A stretch of DNA of 64,000 nt, taken from positions 1,984,001 to 2,048,000 of the forward strand of contig NZ_JADPZX010000001.1 of assembly GCF_015712165.1 (NCBI RefSeq), in the 5' to 3' direction. A program made the position numbers and the translations under genes. The notes under the pieces are model-generated. The model was not told the DNA's origin. It saw only the letters and a list, made by a program, of their open reading frames with translations, and did no database searches. The number at the start of each line of letters is the position of its first letter. Within the stretch, counting starts at the first letter, position 1. The DNA comes from Streptomyces spinoverrucosus. Its GTDB lineage: Bacteria > Actinomycetota > Actinomycetes > Streptomycetales > Streptomycetaceae. Of this stretch, positions 32,990-42,425 are shown piece by piece.

Positions 32990-34378
32990 CTACTCGGCCG
33001 TCACGACGGTGACCTCGCCGATGCCGAGCGCCTCGACGGGCGCCTTGATCTGCGCCGCGTCACCGACGAGCACCGTCACCAGACGGTCCACCGGGAAGGC
33101 GTTGACGACGGCCGCGGTGGCCTCCACCGTCCCGGTCGCGGCGAGCTGCTGATACAGCGTCGCCTGGTAGTCGTCGGGCAGGTGCTGCTCGACCTGGTCG
33201 GCCAGGGTGCCCGCCACGGCCGCCGCGGTCTCGTACTTCAGCGGCGCCACACCGACGAGGTTCTGCACGGCGACGTCCCGCTCGGCGTCCGTGAGGCCCT
33301 CGGCGGCGAGCCTGCGCAGCACCGTCCACAGGTCCTCCAGCGCGGGGCCGGTGTTCGGCGTGTCGACGGAACCGCTGATGGCGAGCAGCGAGGCGCCGGT
33401 GCCGTCGGAGGTGGAGCGCAGCACCTGGCCGAACGAGCGCACCCCGTAGGTGTAGCCCTTCTCCTCGCGCAGGACGCGGTCCAGACGGGAGGTGAGGGTG
33501 CCGCCCAGGCAGTACGTGCCGAGCACCTGGGCCGGCCACACGCGGTCGTGCCGGTCGGGGCCGACGCGGCCGATCAGCAGCTGGGTCTGGACGGCGCCGG
33601 GGCGGTCCACGATGACCACGCGGCCGGTGTCGTCGGCGGTCACCGGCGGCACGGGCCGCGGCTGCGCCTGGGAGCCCGCCCAGGCGCCCAGGGTGTCGCC
33701 GAGCAGCGCGTCGAGGTCCACGCCGGTGAGGTCGCCGACGACCACGGCGGTGGCGGTGGCGGGGCGGACGTGCCGCTCGTAGAAGGCGCGCACGGCGGCG
33801 GAGTCGATCTTCTGGACCGTCTCCTCCGTGCCCTGGCGCGGACGCGACATGCGCGAGGTCGCCGGGAACAGCTCCTTGGAGAGCTCCTTGGCGGCCCGCC
33901 GGGCGGGGTTGGCCAGCTCGTGCGGGATCTCGTCCAGGCGGTTGCGGACCAGCCGCTCGACCTCGCTGTCGGCGAACGCGGGCGCCCTGAGGGCGTCGGC
34001 GAGCAACCCCAGGGCCTTGGACAGGCGGGAGGCCGGGACCTCCAGGCTCAGCCGGACGCCAGGGTGGTCGGCGTGCGAGTCGAGGGTGGCGCCGCAGCGC
34101 TCCAGCTCGGCGGCGAACTCCTCGGCGGAGTGCTTGTCGGTGCCCTCGGAGAAGGCCCGGGCCATGATCGTGGCGACGCCGTCGAGGCCGGCCGGCTCGG
34201 CGTCCAGGGGCGCGCCGAGGAGCACCTCGACGGCGACGACCTGCTGGCCGGGGCGGTGGCAGCGCAGGACCGTCAGGCCGTTGTCGAGCGTCCCGCGCGT
34301 GGGGGCCGGGAAGGCCCAGGGGCGGGCCTCGCCCGCCTGCGGCTGGGGGTGGAAGTCCATCGTGGCGAGCTCGGTCAC
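32990..34378 (-). CDS. M16-family peptidase-like protein lacking the zinc motif
   Basis: Homologue of 462 residues of pitrilysin/insulinase peptidases, with TLDNGLTVLRCHRPG at the N-terminus and GTYCLGGTLTSRLDRVLREEKGYTYGVRSF in the second half. The HxxEH zinc motif is absent (the equivalent region reads ATIMARAFSEGTDKHS). It is therefore the non-catalytic subunit of a heterodimer, like mitochondrial processing peptidase alpha. GTG start overlaps the partner's stop by 4 bases (GTGA). Confidence 0.9.
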   Translation of the reverse strand: MTELATMDFHPQPQAGEARPWAFPAPTRGTLDNGLTVLRCHRPGQQVVAVEVLLGAPLDAEPAGLDGVATIMARAFSEGTDKHSAEEFAAELERCGATLDSHADHPGVRLSLEVPASRLSKALGLLADALRAPAFADSEVERLVRNRLDEIPHELANPARRAAKELSKELFPATSRMSRPRQGTEETVQKIDSAAVRAFYERHVRPATATAVVVGDLTGVDLDALLGDTLGAWAGSQAQPRPVPPVTADDTGRVVIVDRPGAVQTQLLIGRVGPDRHDRVWPAQVLGTYCLGGTLTSRLDRVLREEKGYTYGVRSFGQVLRSTSDGTGASLLAISGSVDTPNTGPALEDLWTVLRRLAAEGLTDAERDVAVQNLVGVAPLKYETAAAVAGTLADQVEQHLPDDYQATLYQQLAATGTVEATAAVVNAFPVDRLVTVLVGDAAQIKAPVEALGIGEVTVVTAE

Positions 34379-35748
34379 TGGGCAGCCTCCTCGGTGTCGT
34401 CGGTGGCGGCGGCTTCGGCGCCGTCGCTGTCGTCGGTGGCTTCGGGGGCGGTGGGCTCGTAGACCAGCACCGCGCGGTTGTCGGGCCGCAGGCGGGCCTT
34501 GGCGACCTCCTGAACCTCCTCGGCCGTCACTTCGAGCACGCGCTGGACGGCCGTGAGGGCGAGCTTCGGGTCGCCGAACAGCACGGCGTACCGGCACAGT
34601 TCGTCGGCGCGGCCGGCGACCGTGCCGAGCCGGTCCAGCCATTCACGCTCCAACTGGGCCTGGGCGCGCTCCATTTCCTCGGCCGTCGGGCCCTCCTCGG
34701 CGAACCGGGCGAGCTCCTCGTCGATGGCGGCCTCGATGACCGGCACCTCGACGTCCCCGGACGTCTTCACGTCCAGCCACCCCAGGGAAGGCGCTCCGGC
34801 CAGCCGCAGCAGGCCGAACCCGGCCGCGACCGCCGTACGGTCCCGTCGTACCAGCCGGTTGTACAGGCGGGACGACTCGCCGCCGCCGAGGATGGTCAGC
34901 GCGAGGTCGGCCGCGTCGCACGTGCGCGTGCCGTCGTGCGGGAGCCGGTAGGCGGCCATCAGGGCGCGCGCCGGGACCTCCTCCTCGACGATCTCGCGCA
35001 GCTGCCCGCCGATGATCTCGGGCAGCGAGCCGTCGCGCGGGGCGGGCTTGCCGTCGTGCGAGGCGATGGAGCCGAAGTACTTCTCGATCCAGGCCAGCGT
35101 CTGCACCGGGTCGATGTCACCGACGACCGAGAGCACCGCGTTGTTGGGCGCGTAGTACGTGCGGAAGAACGCGCGCGCGTCCTCCAGGGTCGCCGCGTCC
35201 AGGTCGGCCATGGAGCCGATCGGCGTGTGGTGGTAGGGGTGCCCCTCCGGGTAGACGAGGGCGGTGAGCTTCTCGAAGGCGGTCCCGTAGGGGACGTTGT
35301 CGTAGCGCTGCCGGCGCTCGTTCTTGACGACGTCCCGCTGGTTCTCCATGGACTCGTCGTCCAGGGCGGCGAGCAGGGAGCCCATGCGGTCGGCCTCCAG
35401 CCAGAGGGCGAGCTCCAGCTGATGGGTGGGCATGGTCTCGAAGTAGTTGGTGCGCTCGAAGCTGGTGGTGCCGTTGAGCGAGCCACCCGCGCCCTGCACC
35501 AGCTCGAAGTGTCCGTTGCCCTTGACCTGGGCGGAGCCCTGGAACATCAAGTGCTCGAAAAGGTGAGCCAGACCGGTGCGTCCCTTGACCTCGTGGCGCG
35601 AGCCGACGTCGTACCAGAGGCACACCGCCGCGACCGGGGTCAGGTGGTCCTCGGAGAGCACCACGCGCAGGCCGTTTTCCAGGCGGTGCTCAGTCGCTGT
35701 CAGGCCGCCGGAGCCTGCCTCGGCTGTGGCCGTGTGACCCATGGGCAT
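34375..35748 (-). CDS. M16-family zinc peptidase, catalytic subunit
   Basis: Product of 457 residues. The inverted zinc motif HLFEH (His62, Glu65, His66) and the downstream ligand Glu144 in VVKNERRQRY are intact. The substrate-pocket segment GGSLNGTTSFERTNYFETMP and a C-terminal half with LTILGGGESSRLYNRLVR follow. Acidic Ala/Glu/Asp-rich tail of about 25 residues. No signal peptide. Coupled to the inactive partner gene; together they probably form a cytosolic MPP-like heterodimer. Substrates unknown. Confidence 0.92.
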   Translation of the reverse strand: MPMGHTATAEAGSGGLTATEHRLENGLRVVLSEDHLTPVAAVCLWYDVGSRHEVKGRTGLAHLFEHLMFQGSAQVKGNGHFELVQGAGGSLNGTTSFERTNYFETMPTHQLELALWLEADRMGSLLAALDDESMENQRDVVKNERRQRYDNVPYGTAFEKLTALVYPEGHPYHHTPIGSMADLDAATLEDARAFFRTYYAPNNAVLSVVGDIDPVQTLAWIEKYFGSIASHDGKPAPRDGSLPEIIGGQLREIVEEEVPARALMAAYRLPHDGTRTCDAADLALTILGGGESSRLYNRLVRRDRTAVAAGFGLLRLAGAPSLGWLDVKTSGDVEVPVIEAAIDEELARFAEEGPTAEEMERAQAQLEREWLDRLGTVAGRADELCRYAVLFGDPKLALTAVQRVLEVTAEEVQEVAKARLRPDNRAVLVYEPTAPEATDDSDGAEAAATDDTEEAAQ

Positions 35749-36067
35749 GTACGTCCCTTCGATCGCGGGGCGGTCGGGAAACCGCGGAATTTCCTGCCAG
35801 TCCTGCCACTGTATGCAAGCGTGCGGACCTGGTGTGAAGTTCCCGGAGCGCGTCCGCCCGGAGCGAGGACCGGGTCGCCCGCAGTGAGGGCGTAGCCTGC
35901 GGGACAGCGCGGGGCCGGGCGGCCGACGTCGGATCCAGGGTCCGCGTTGTCAGTGGCGCGGTCCACAATGGTCGCGTCAGACGCCGTTCACGCTTCAGCA
36001 AGAGTGAGCCGCAGGGACCTGAGCGCCCCGTGGGCGAACGAACAGAAAACAGGAGGAGCCGGCAGCG
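35749..36067. other. Divergent promoter region of M16 peptidases and parC
   Basis: 319 bases between opposite-facing genes. Just before parC there is a strong ribosome site AGGAGGAG at about 36051-36058. I could not assign -35/-10 pairs convincingly, and I see no ORF with good signals. Confidence 0.5.
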
Positions 36068-38530
36068 ATGGCCCGCCGCAGCACGAAGACCCCGCCGCCC
36101 GACGACTCGTACGAGGAGCGGATCCTCGACATCGACGTCGTGGACGAGATGCAGGGCTCCTTCCTCGAGTACGCGTACTCGGTCATCTACTCCCGAGCCC
36201 TGCCGGACGCGCGTGACGGTCTCAAGCCGGTGCACCGCCGCATCGTGTACCAGATGAACGAGATGGGCGTGCGCCCCGACCGCGGCTATGTGAAGTGCGC
36301 CCGCGTGGTCGGCGAGGTCATGGGTAAGTTGCACCCGCACGGCGACGCGTCGATCTACGACGCCCTGGTGCGCATGGCCCAGCCGTTCTCCATGCGGGTG
36401 CCCCTGGTCGACGGCCACGGCAACTTCGGCTCGCTGGGCAACGACGACCCGCCCGCCGCCATGCGGTACACCGAGTGCCGGATGGCCGAGGCCACGAGCC
36501 TGATGACGGAGTCGATCGAAGAGGACACGGTCGACTTCGCGCCCAACTACGACGGCCAGGAGCAGGAGCCGGTGGCCCTGCCCGCCGCCTTCCCGAACCT
36601 GCTGGTCAACGGCTCGTCCGGGATCGCGGTCGGCATGGCCACGAACATGCCGCCGCACAACCTGCGCGAGGTGATCGCGGCCGCCCGCCACCTGATCAAG
36701 CACCCGAACGCCGATCTCGACGCCCTGATGCGGCACGTCCCGGGGCCCGACCTGCCCACCGGCGGCCGGATCGTCGGCCTCGCCGGGATCCGAGACGCGT
36801 ACGAGACGGGCCGCGGCACGTTCAAGATGCGGGCGACCGTGACCGTGGAGGACGTCACGGCGCGACGCAAGGGCCTGATCGTCACCGAGCTGCCCTTCGC
36901 GGTCGGCCCGGAGAAGGTGATCGCCAAGATCAAGGACCTGGTCGGTTCGAAGAAGCTGCAGGGCATCGCCGACGTCAAGGACCTCACCGACCGTGAGCAC
37001 GGGCTGCGCCTGGTCATCGAGATCAAGAACGGTTTCGTGCCGGAGGCGGTCCTGGAGCAGCTGTACAAGCTGACGCCGATGGAGGAGTCCTTCGGCATCA
37101 ACAACGTCGCCCTGGTCGACGGCCAGCCCCTCACCCTGGGCCTGAAGGAGCTCCTGGAGGTCTACCTCGACCACCGTTTCGAGGTCGTGCGCCGCCGCTC
37201 GGAGTTCCGCCGCGGCAAGAGGCGCGACCGGCTGCACCTGGTGGAGGGCCTGCTCACGGCTCTGGTGGACATCGACGAGGTGATCCGCCTGATCCGCTCC
37301 AGCGAGAACTCCGCGCAGGCCAAGGAGCGCCTGATCGAGCGCTTCGGGCTGAGCGAGGTCCAGACGCAGTACATCCTGGACACCCCGCTGCGCCGCCTGA
37401 CCAAGTACGACCGTATCGAGCTGGACGCCGAGAAGGACCGGCTCACCGCGGAGATCGAGGAGCTGACCCGGATCCTGGAGTCGGACGCCGAGCTGCGCAA
37501 GCTGGTCTCCGCCGAACTGGCGGCGGTGGCCAAGAAGTTCGGCACGGAGCGGCGTACGGTCCTGCTGGAGTCGGGAGCCGCCCCGGTGGCAGCCGTTCCG
37601 CTCCAGGTGGCGGACGACCCGTGCCGGGTCCTGCTGTCCTCGACGGGGCTGCTGGCCCGCACGCTGAACGCCGAGCCGTTCCCCGAGGACGCCGCCGCCA
37701 AGCGCGCCAAGCACGACGTGATCGTCTCGGCGGTGCCGGCCACGGCCCGTGGCGAGGTGGGCGCGGTGACCTCGGCGGGCCGGCTGCTGAGGATCAACGT
37801 CATCGACCTGCCGCAGCTCCCGGAGCCGACGTCCGCGCCGAACCTCTCGGGGGGCGCGCCGCTCGCCGAGTTCGTCTCCCTGGAGGACGACGAGACGGTG
37901 GTCTGCCTGACCACGCTCGACGAGTCCTCCCCGGGCCTCGCGCTGGGCACGGAGCAGGGCGTCGTCAAGCGTGTGGTCCCGGACTACCCGGCCAACAAGG
38001 ACGAGCTGGAGGTCATCACGCTCAAGGAGGGCGACCGGATCGTCGGCGCGGTCGAGCTGCGCACGGGTGAGGAGGACCTGGTCTTCATCACGGACGACGC
38101 GCAGCTGCTGCGCTACCAGGCCTCGCAGGTCCGCCCCCAGGGCCGGCCGGCGGGCGGTATGGCGGGCATCAAGCTCGCCGAAGGTGCCAAGGTCATCTCC
38201 TTCACGGCGGTGGACCCGGCGGCCGACGCGGTCGTCTTCACGGTCGCGGGCTCGCGCGGCACGCTGGACGACTCCGTGCAGACGACCGCCAAGGTGACCC
38301 CGTTCGACCAGTACCCGCGCAAGGGCCGCGCGACCGGCGGTGTGCGCTGCCAGCGGTTCCTGAAGGGCGAGGACTGCCTGTCCTTCGCCTGGGCGGGCCC
38401 CGTTCCGGCGCGGGCCACGCAGAAGAACGGCTCGCCGACCGACCTCCCCGAGATCGACCCGCGCCGCGACGGCTCGGGCGTGTCCCTGGCGAAGCCGGTG
38501 GTGGCGGTGGCGGGGCCGGTCTGGGCCTGA
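36068..38530 (+). CDS. parC: DNA topoisomerase IV subunit A (GyrA-like)
   Basis: Catalytic breakage-reunion subunit of 820 residues, of the second type II topoisomerase, which decatenates daughter chromosomes. N-terminal winged-helix/tower region with [32 protein letters not shown] (quinolone-resistance region) and catalytic Tyr134 in AMRYTECRM. Coiled coil around 380-460. The C-terminal beta-pinwheel (about 520-810) lacks a canonical GyrA-box and reads like ParC-type blades. The ATP-binding partner parE lies at 47660-49783. Ends 3 bases from the convergent CobW gene. Confidence 0.93.
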   Translation: MARRSTKTPPPDDSYEERILDIDVVDEMQGSFLEYAYSVIYSRALPDARDGLKPVHRRIVYQMNEMGVRPDRGYVKCARVVGEVMGKLHPHGDASIYDALVRMAQPFSMRVPLVDGHGNFGSLGNDDPPAAMRYTECRMAEATSLMTESIEEDTVDFAPNYDGQEQEPVALPAAFPNLLVNGSSGIAVGMATNMPPHNLREVIAAARHLIKHPNADLDALMRHVPGPDLPTGGRIVGLAGIRDAYETGRGTFKMRATVTVEDVTARRKGLIVTELPFAVGPEKVIAKIKDLVGSKKLQGIADVKDLTDREHGLRLVIEIKNGFVPEAVLEQLYKLTPMEESFGINNVALVDGQPLTLGLKELLEVYLDHRFEVVRRRSEFRRGKRRDRLHLVEGLLTALVDIDEVIRLIRSSENSAQAKERLIERFGLSEVQTQYILDTPLRRLTKYDRIELDAEKDRLTAEIEELTRILESDAELRKLVSAELAAVAKKFGTERRTVLLESGAAPVAAVPLQVADDPCRVLLSSTGLLARTLNAEPFPEDAAAKRAKHDVIVSAVPATARGEVGAVTSAGRLLRINVIDLPQLPEPTSAPNLSGGAPLAEFVSLEDDETVVCLTTLDESSPGLALGTEQGVVKRVVPDYPANKDELEVITLKEGDRIVGAVELRTGEEDLVFITDDAQLLRYQASQVRPQGRPAGGMAGIKLAEGAKVISFTAVDPAADAVVFTVAGSRGTLDDSVQTTAKVTPFDQYPRKGRATGGVRCQRFLKGEDCLSFAWAGPVPARATQKNGSPTDLPEIDPRRDGSGVSLAKPVVAVAGPVWA

Positions 38531-38533
38531 GAT

Positions 38534-39610
38534 CTAGACCGGGGGATCCTCGGGATCCGGCTCGTCCGGATCCCGTACGTCCGGTACGTAGCGCAGGACG
38601 CCCCACATGCCGAGCTCATCGGCGTGTGGGGTGTCGCTTCTGCACGCCGCGAGTTCCTTGTCGAGGGCGGGGGCGTCGACGCCGGAGCCGATGAGGACGA
38701 GCTGGGTGAGGCGTTCGCCGTCCGGACGCCAGGGCTCCGGGTAGAAGCGGAGGAACCGACCGACGGCGTGCACGGCGTACCGGTTGCGCGGGTCGTGCGG
38801 GCCGAAGTCGACGTACCCCTTGATCCGGTAGAGCCCCTCGGGCCGGCTGTCGAGGAACGTCATCAAGCGGCGGGGGTCGAGAGGCACGTCGGAGACGAAG
38901 GAGAGGCTGTCGTAGGCGGTGTGCAGATGACCGCCGTGTTCGTGATCGTGATCGTGATCGTCGTGCAGGTCGTCGAAGGACAACTGCCCGATGCGCTCCC
39001 GCGAGGGCCGGCAGTCGAAGAGGAAGTCGGGGTCGACACGGCCGTATGTCGCCGGGACGACGGCGGCGCGGTCGGTGAGGGAACGGACGAGGGCGAGGAC
39101 CTGCTCGGCGTCCGGCGCCCGGTCGGTCTTGTTGACCACGACGAGGTCGGCGATGGCGAGGTGCCGGTCGATCTCGGGATGCTTCGCGCGTGTGTCGTCG
39201 AACTCGGCGGCGTCGACGACCTCGACGAGCCCGCCGTACACGATGCCCGGATGCTCGCTGGCCAGCACCATCCGCACCAGTTCCTGGGGCTCGGCGAGTC
39301 CGCTGGCCTCGATGACGATGACGTCGATGCCGGTTCCGGGGTCGGCCAGCCGTTCGAGGTAGACGTCCAGCTCACTGGCGTCGACGGCACAGCAGAGGCA
39401 GCCGTTGCCGAGGGAGACGGTGGAGTCCCCCAGCGCTCCCGCCACGGCCATGGCGTCGATCTCGATGGCCCCGAAGTCGTTCACGATGGCGCCGATGCGG
39501 CTGCCTCCGCTGCGGTGCAGGAGGTGGTTGAGCAACGTGGTCTTGCCGGAGCCCAGGAATCCGGCGAGTACGACGACCGGGATCTGCCGGCGACTCGGGC
39601 TCTGGCCCAC
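38534..39610 (-). CDS. CobW/G3E-family GTPase with His-rich metal loop
   Basis: Putative metal-chaperone GTPase of 358 residues. Walker A GFLGSGKTT (18-26), the metal-binding CLCC motif (Cys71, Cys73, Cys74), IEASGLAEP switch, NKTD guanine specificity motif, and a His/Asp-rich loop HDDHDHDHEHGGHLH (about 228-242). The C-terminal CobW_C domain starts about 255. These features fit zinc-transferring ZNG1-like proteins. GTG 39610 with AGAGG upstream chosen. Promoter region carries a 15-base palindrome (39697-39711). Confidence 0.9.
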   Translation of the reverse strand: MGQSPSRRQIPVVVLAGFLGSGKTTLLNHLLHRSGGSRIGAIVNDFGAIEIDAMAVAGALGDSTVSLGNGCLCCAVDASELDVYLERLADPGTGIDVIVIEASGLAEPQELVRMVLASEHPGIVYGGLVEVVDAAEFDDTRAKHPEIDRHLAIADLVVVNKTDRAPDAEQVLALVRSLTDRAAVVPATYGRVDPDFLFDCRPSRERIGQLSFDDLHDDHDHDHEHGGHLHTAYDSLSFVSDVPLDPRRLMTFLDSRPEGLYRIKGYVDFGPHDPRNRYAVHAVGRFLRFYPEPWRPDGERLTQLVLIGSGVDAPALDKELAACRSDTPHADELGMWGVLRYVPDVRDPDEPDPEDPPV

Positions 39611-39930
39611 CGTACGACCTCTCTCACGCCTACGCGCACACCGGTTCACAGCCCGGCGCACCTACGGAACTTGCATGCCGGGCCAGGATACGAGCACGCG
39701 GAATCTCCGCGAAGTGAACGATTGTTAGCAGCACGGGCGGGGCAGACGTTGGGCATGGCGCCGGTTCGTGCGACCCTCGCTTCCTTCCGTGCGCCTCCTC
39801 TCCGCCTCCCAGCCGATCAGAGCCGCTCGGCACCCTGGGAGACGGCAAGCGCCGCCCACCGCTCGCCGGTCCCCTCCCGTCGACCCGCACCCCGACGACC
39901 GGCGGACGGCCGCCTGAATCGGGGGTTGAC
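39611..39930. other. Divergent region between CobW gene and small-protein islet
   Basis: 320 bases with no supported ORF. It contains the palindrome CGCGGAATCTCCGCG at 39697-39711, placed to act on the CobW promoter. A less GC-rich segment around 39712-39730 follows. No recognised regulator consensus fits well. Confidence 0.45.
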
Positions 39931-40491
39931 ATGGCCACACGGAAGACCAGGACACGGGGGCTGGGCACCGCGGCGGCAGCGGGGCTGGGCCTGCTGGCAG
40001 GAGCCCTCGCCGCGCTGGCCGCGGAACGCCGCACGCTGAACGGCGTGCGGGAACGACTCGACCGCCTGGAAGCACAGGTGGCTCACACACACCGGCACGC
40101 CAACCTCGCCAACCAGCAGCGTCTGCACTGGGAACTGCTCAGCAAGGCGATCGACAGCCCGGAACTGGCCGAGGTACTGGACATCTTCGAAGTGCCGGCA
40201 TCGCCGCTGGAGCGGCGCCAGTACCTCTTCGCCAATGCTGTCTACACGAACCTGCTCTTCTACTACCGCATCGGCAACCTCAGTCGTGAGGAGTTCTTCG
40301 GGCATGCCCGTGGACTTCTGCAGACCCCGGTGATGCGGGAGTACTGGTTCGCGACCCGCGGTCAGCGCGCCACCCTGCCCGAGGACTCCGACGAGGCCGA
40401 GTTGGGGCACATGGTGGACGACCTTCTTCGGCAACTGGAAGAGGCGGACACGGAGGAATGGTGGGTGGTTGGGGAGCCGCCGACGGAGTAG
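39931..40491 (+). CDS. DUF6082-like small membrane-anchored protein
   Basis: Product of 186 residues. Basic N-terminus (MATRKTRTRG), one hydrophobic Ala/Gly/Leu helix (about 12-30), then a cytosolic helical domain with RLDRLEAQVAHTHRHANLANQQRLHWELLSKAIDSPELAEVLDIF and YLFANAVYTNLLFYYRIGNLSREEFFGHARGLLQTPVMREYW. This is the pattern of DUF6082, a streptomycete family often found in variable regions. No strong ribosome site is seen. Its absence from the core gene order I know suggests acquired DNA. Function unknown. Confidence 0.7.
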   Translation: MATRKTRTRGLGTAAAAGLGLLAGALAALAAERRTLNGVRERLDRLEAQVAHTHRHANLANQQRLHWELLSKAIDSPELAEVLDIFEVPASPLERRQYLFANAVYTNLLFYYRIGNLSREEFFGHARGLLQTPVMREYWFATRGQRATLPEDSDEAELGHMVDDLLRQLEEADTEEWWVVGEPPTE

Positions 40492-40708
40492 CCACGCGCA
40501 CCCCCAGAAATCACACACCCGGGCCATAACGAACCTGTGAAGAGTTCAGTTGTCCCTGACGCCATTGGGGTTGACTCACGCCTGATCGTGCAGAGCGACC
40601 CCACAAGCGTCGCTCACGCTGCCGGACGACGAGTGCACCCACAAGGCTGCCTTCGCACCAGCTGCCGTAGTGCACCCCTCTTCAGTCGTGGACCAAAGGG
40701 AACAAACA

Positions 40709-40948
40709 GTGAGTCAGATCATCCGTCGGATCGGTGTACCTCCAAGCCAGCGAGGAAGCACTGGAGGAGGCAATTGCCCTGACATCTTCGAATTGGCCGA
40801 CGGAAACTTCGCCGTCATCGGCAGGGACGCCACGGACTCACTCGCCCCGGATCTGCCCTCCGACGCCTCTCGTGCCGACTACGAGCGCATCGTCGTCATC
40901 ACCCGCGAAACGCTGATTCGCGCAAAGCCCGACATTCCTGATGTGTGA
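40709..40948 (+). CDS. 79-residue conserved hypothetical protein
   Basis: GTG at 40709 with AAAGGG upstream. The product begins (V)SQIIRRIGVPPSQRGSTG and continues with CPDIFELADGNFAVIGRDAT, then an acidic region and a terminal VITRETLIRAKPDIPDV. I recognise this as a small protein common in streptomycetes, but it has no assigned function. It has one cysteine and no membrane segment. It is followed 8 bases later by another small gene, suggesting a two-gene unit. Confidence 0.7.
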   Translation: MSQIIRRIGVPPSQRGSTGGGNCPDIFELADGNFAVIGRDATDSLAPDLPSDASRADYERIVVITRETLIRAKPDIPDV

Positions 40949-40956
40949 GTGACCCC

Positions 40957-41091
40957 ATGGATCTCGTCACCATAGCGACGCTTGTCGGTGCGGCGGGCAG
41001 TCTGCTCGCCGGAATCGCAGCCCTGGTCAACACCTTCAGGCCGCGGCCCGGAGAACCGCCTCCGGATCAGCCGCCACCACCGCAGCCCTAG
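40957..41091 (+). CDS. 44-residue membrane peptide with proline-rich tail
   Basis: ATG at 40957, 8 bases after the previous stop. The product starts MDLVTIATLVGAAGSLLAGI, has one hydrophobic helix (about 3-28), and ends in a Pro-rich polar tail (RPRPGEPPPDQPPPPQP). This looks like a single-span peptide that could associate with the upstream 79-residue protein. No strong ribosome site, so translation may be coupled. Function unknown; ends 18 bases before a perfect terminator palindrome. Confidence 0.5.
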   Translation: MDLVTIATLVGAAGSLLAGIAALVNTFRPRPGEPPPDQPPPPQP

Positions 41092-41108
41092 CCTGACGCC
41101 ATCCCCTC

Positions 41109-41138
41109 AGGTCCGGCACCAGATCTGGTGCCGGACCT
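41109..41138. terminator. Bidirectional palindromic terminator
   Basis: 30-base perfect palindrome with 15-base arms (AGGTCCGGCACCAGA and complement), between the small-gene islet and the convergent citrate synthase gene. Confidence 0.85.
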
Positions 41139-41159
41139 CATCTGTCACCGCACGTCCGC

Positions 41160-42326
41160 TCAGGCCGCCTCCGGCACCCTCACCGGCGCCCCCGGCCCCA
41201 CATACCGCGCCGCAGGTCGGATGATCTTCGGGTCCTGGGACTGTTCCAGGATGTTGGCGCTCCAGCCGACCGCCCGCGCCGCGGCGAAGGTCGGGGTGAA
41301 CATCTCCCGGGGCAGGCCGCAGAGTTCCATGACGACGCCTGCGTAGAACTCGACGTTGGTGTGCAGTTCGCGGCCCGGCTTGAGCTCGGCGAGGATCGCC
41401 TCCACCCGGCGCTCGACCTCCATCGCGAAGTCGACCAGCGGCCCGCCGAACTGCTGGGCGATGCCGCGCAGCATGCGGGAGCGCGGGTCCTCCGTGCGGT
41501 AGACGGGGTGCCCGAAACCCATGATGCGGTCGCCGGCGAGAACGCGTTCCCGGATCCAGGGGTCGATACGGTCCACCGTGCCGATCGCGTCCAGGGTGTC
41601 CAGCGCCCTGCTCGGCGCACCTCCGTGCAGCGGACCCGAGAGCGCTCCGATCGCCCCCACGAGGCATGCGGCCACGTCGGCGCCGGTGGACGCGACGACC
41701 CGCGCCGTGAAGGTTGATGCGTTGAATCCGTGATCAATGGTTGAGATCAGGTATTGCTCGACCGCACGCGTGCGCTGTGGATCCGGCTCCTCGCCCGTCA
41801 ACATGAACAGGTAGTTCGCGGCGTACGACAGGTCCTCGCGCGGCGGCACCGGAGCCAGCCCCTTGCCCAGCCGGTGCAGCGCGGTGAGCACGGTCGGTAC
41901 GGCCGCGGTCGCCACGAGCGTGTCCTCGCGCCGCCGGTCCGCGTCGATGTCGTACAGAGGTCGGAAGCCCTGCGCGGCGCCCAGCAGGGAGAGCGCCGTG
42001 CGGAGCCCGGCGAGGGGGCCGAAGCGTCCGCCGGCCGCCGCGATGGCGGGCAGCGCCGCCGACACCTCGTCGGGCAGCCGCCGCAGCGCCGCGGTGCCGG
42101 CGGTGAAGGCGGCCGCGCTCGCGGCGTCCGGCAGTTCGCCGTGGACCAGGAGATGCCAGACGTCCTCGAAGGGGCGGGTCTGCGCGAGTTCGACGGCCGA
42201 GTACTGCCGGTAGTGGTAGAAGCCCTCAAGACCCCGTACGTCACCGATCTCGGTGTCGGTCACGACGACGCCCGCGAGTCCCCGCGGCACGTCGACAGGA
42301 ATGGATGCGGACCTGTTGACGGACAT
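41160..42326 (-). CDS. Citrate synthase family protein (CitA2-like)
   Basis: Product of 388 residues of the citrate synthase fold, which condenses acetyl- or propionyl-CoA with oxaloacetate. Active-site histidines are present in GPLHGGAPSRAL and GFGHPVYRTEDPRSRM; C-terminal KIIRPAARYVGPG matches the family. The position of the catalytic Asp reads HTNVEFYAG, giving Glu instead of Asp. ATG 42326 has GGAGG upstream. Divergent from a DNA-binding citrate synthase homologue, sharing a 99-base promoter region. Could be a citrate or 2-methylcitrate synthase. Confidence 0.85.
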   Translation of the reverse strand: MSVNRSASIPVDVPRGLAGVVVTDTEIGDVRGLEGFYHYRQYSAVELAQTRPFEDVWHLLVHGELPDAASAAAFTAGTAALRRLPDEVSAALPAIAAAGGRFGPLAGLRTALSLLGAAQGFRPLYDIDADRRREDTLVATAAVPTVLTALHRLGKGLAPVPPREDLSYAANYLFMLTGEEPDPQRTRAVEQYLISTIDHGFNASTFTARVVASTGADVAACLVGAIGALSGPLHGGAPSRALDTLDAIGTVDRIDPWIRERVLAGDRIMGFGHPVYRTEDPRSRMLRGIAQQFGGPLVDFAMEVERRVEAILAELKPGRELHTNVEFYAGVVMELCGLPREMFTPTFAAARAVGWSANILEQSQDPKIIRPAARYVGPGAPVRVPEAA

Positions 42327-42375
42327 GATTTCCTCCCTGGACTTGATGTGACTGTCCATGGTTGACTGGATCTCT

Positions 42376-42398
42376 GTCAATATTGATTGAGTCAATAT
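42376..42398. promoter_or_regulatory. Candidate operator between the two citrate synthase genes
   Basis: GTCAATAT occurs twice as a direct repeat (42376-42383 and 42391-42398), 7 bases apart. The first copy lies in the palindrome TCAATATTGA (42377-42386). This AT-rich island sits in the 99-base divergent promoter region next to a gene encoding an HTH domain. It is a reasonable operator or -10 region; function is inferred. Confidence 0.45.
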
Positions 42399-42425
42399 GC
42401 CATCCAGACCGCTACGGTGACCCCC

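Noticed and set aside
39712..39727. Possible Zur box (GTGAACGATTGTTAG) upstream of the CobW gene
   Set aside because: Only part of the expected palindrome is present, and symmetry is too weak to support zinc regulation.
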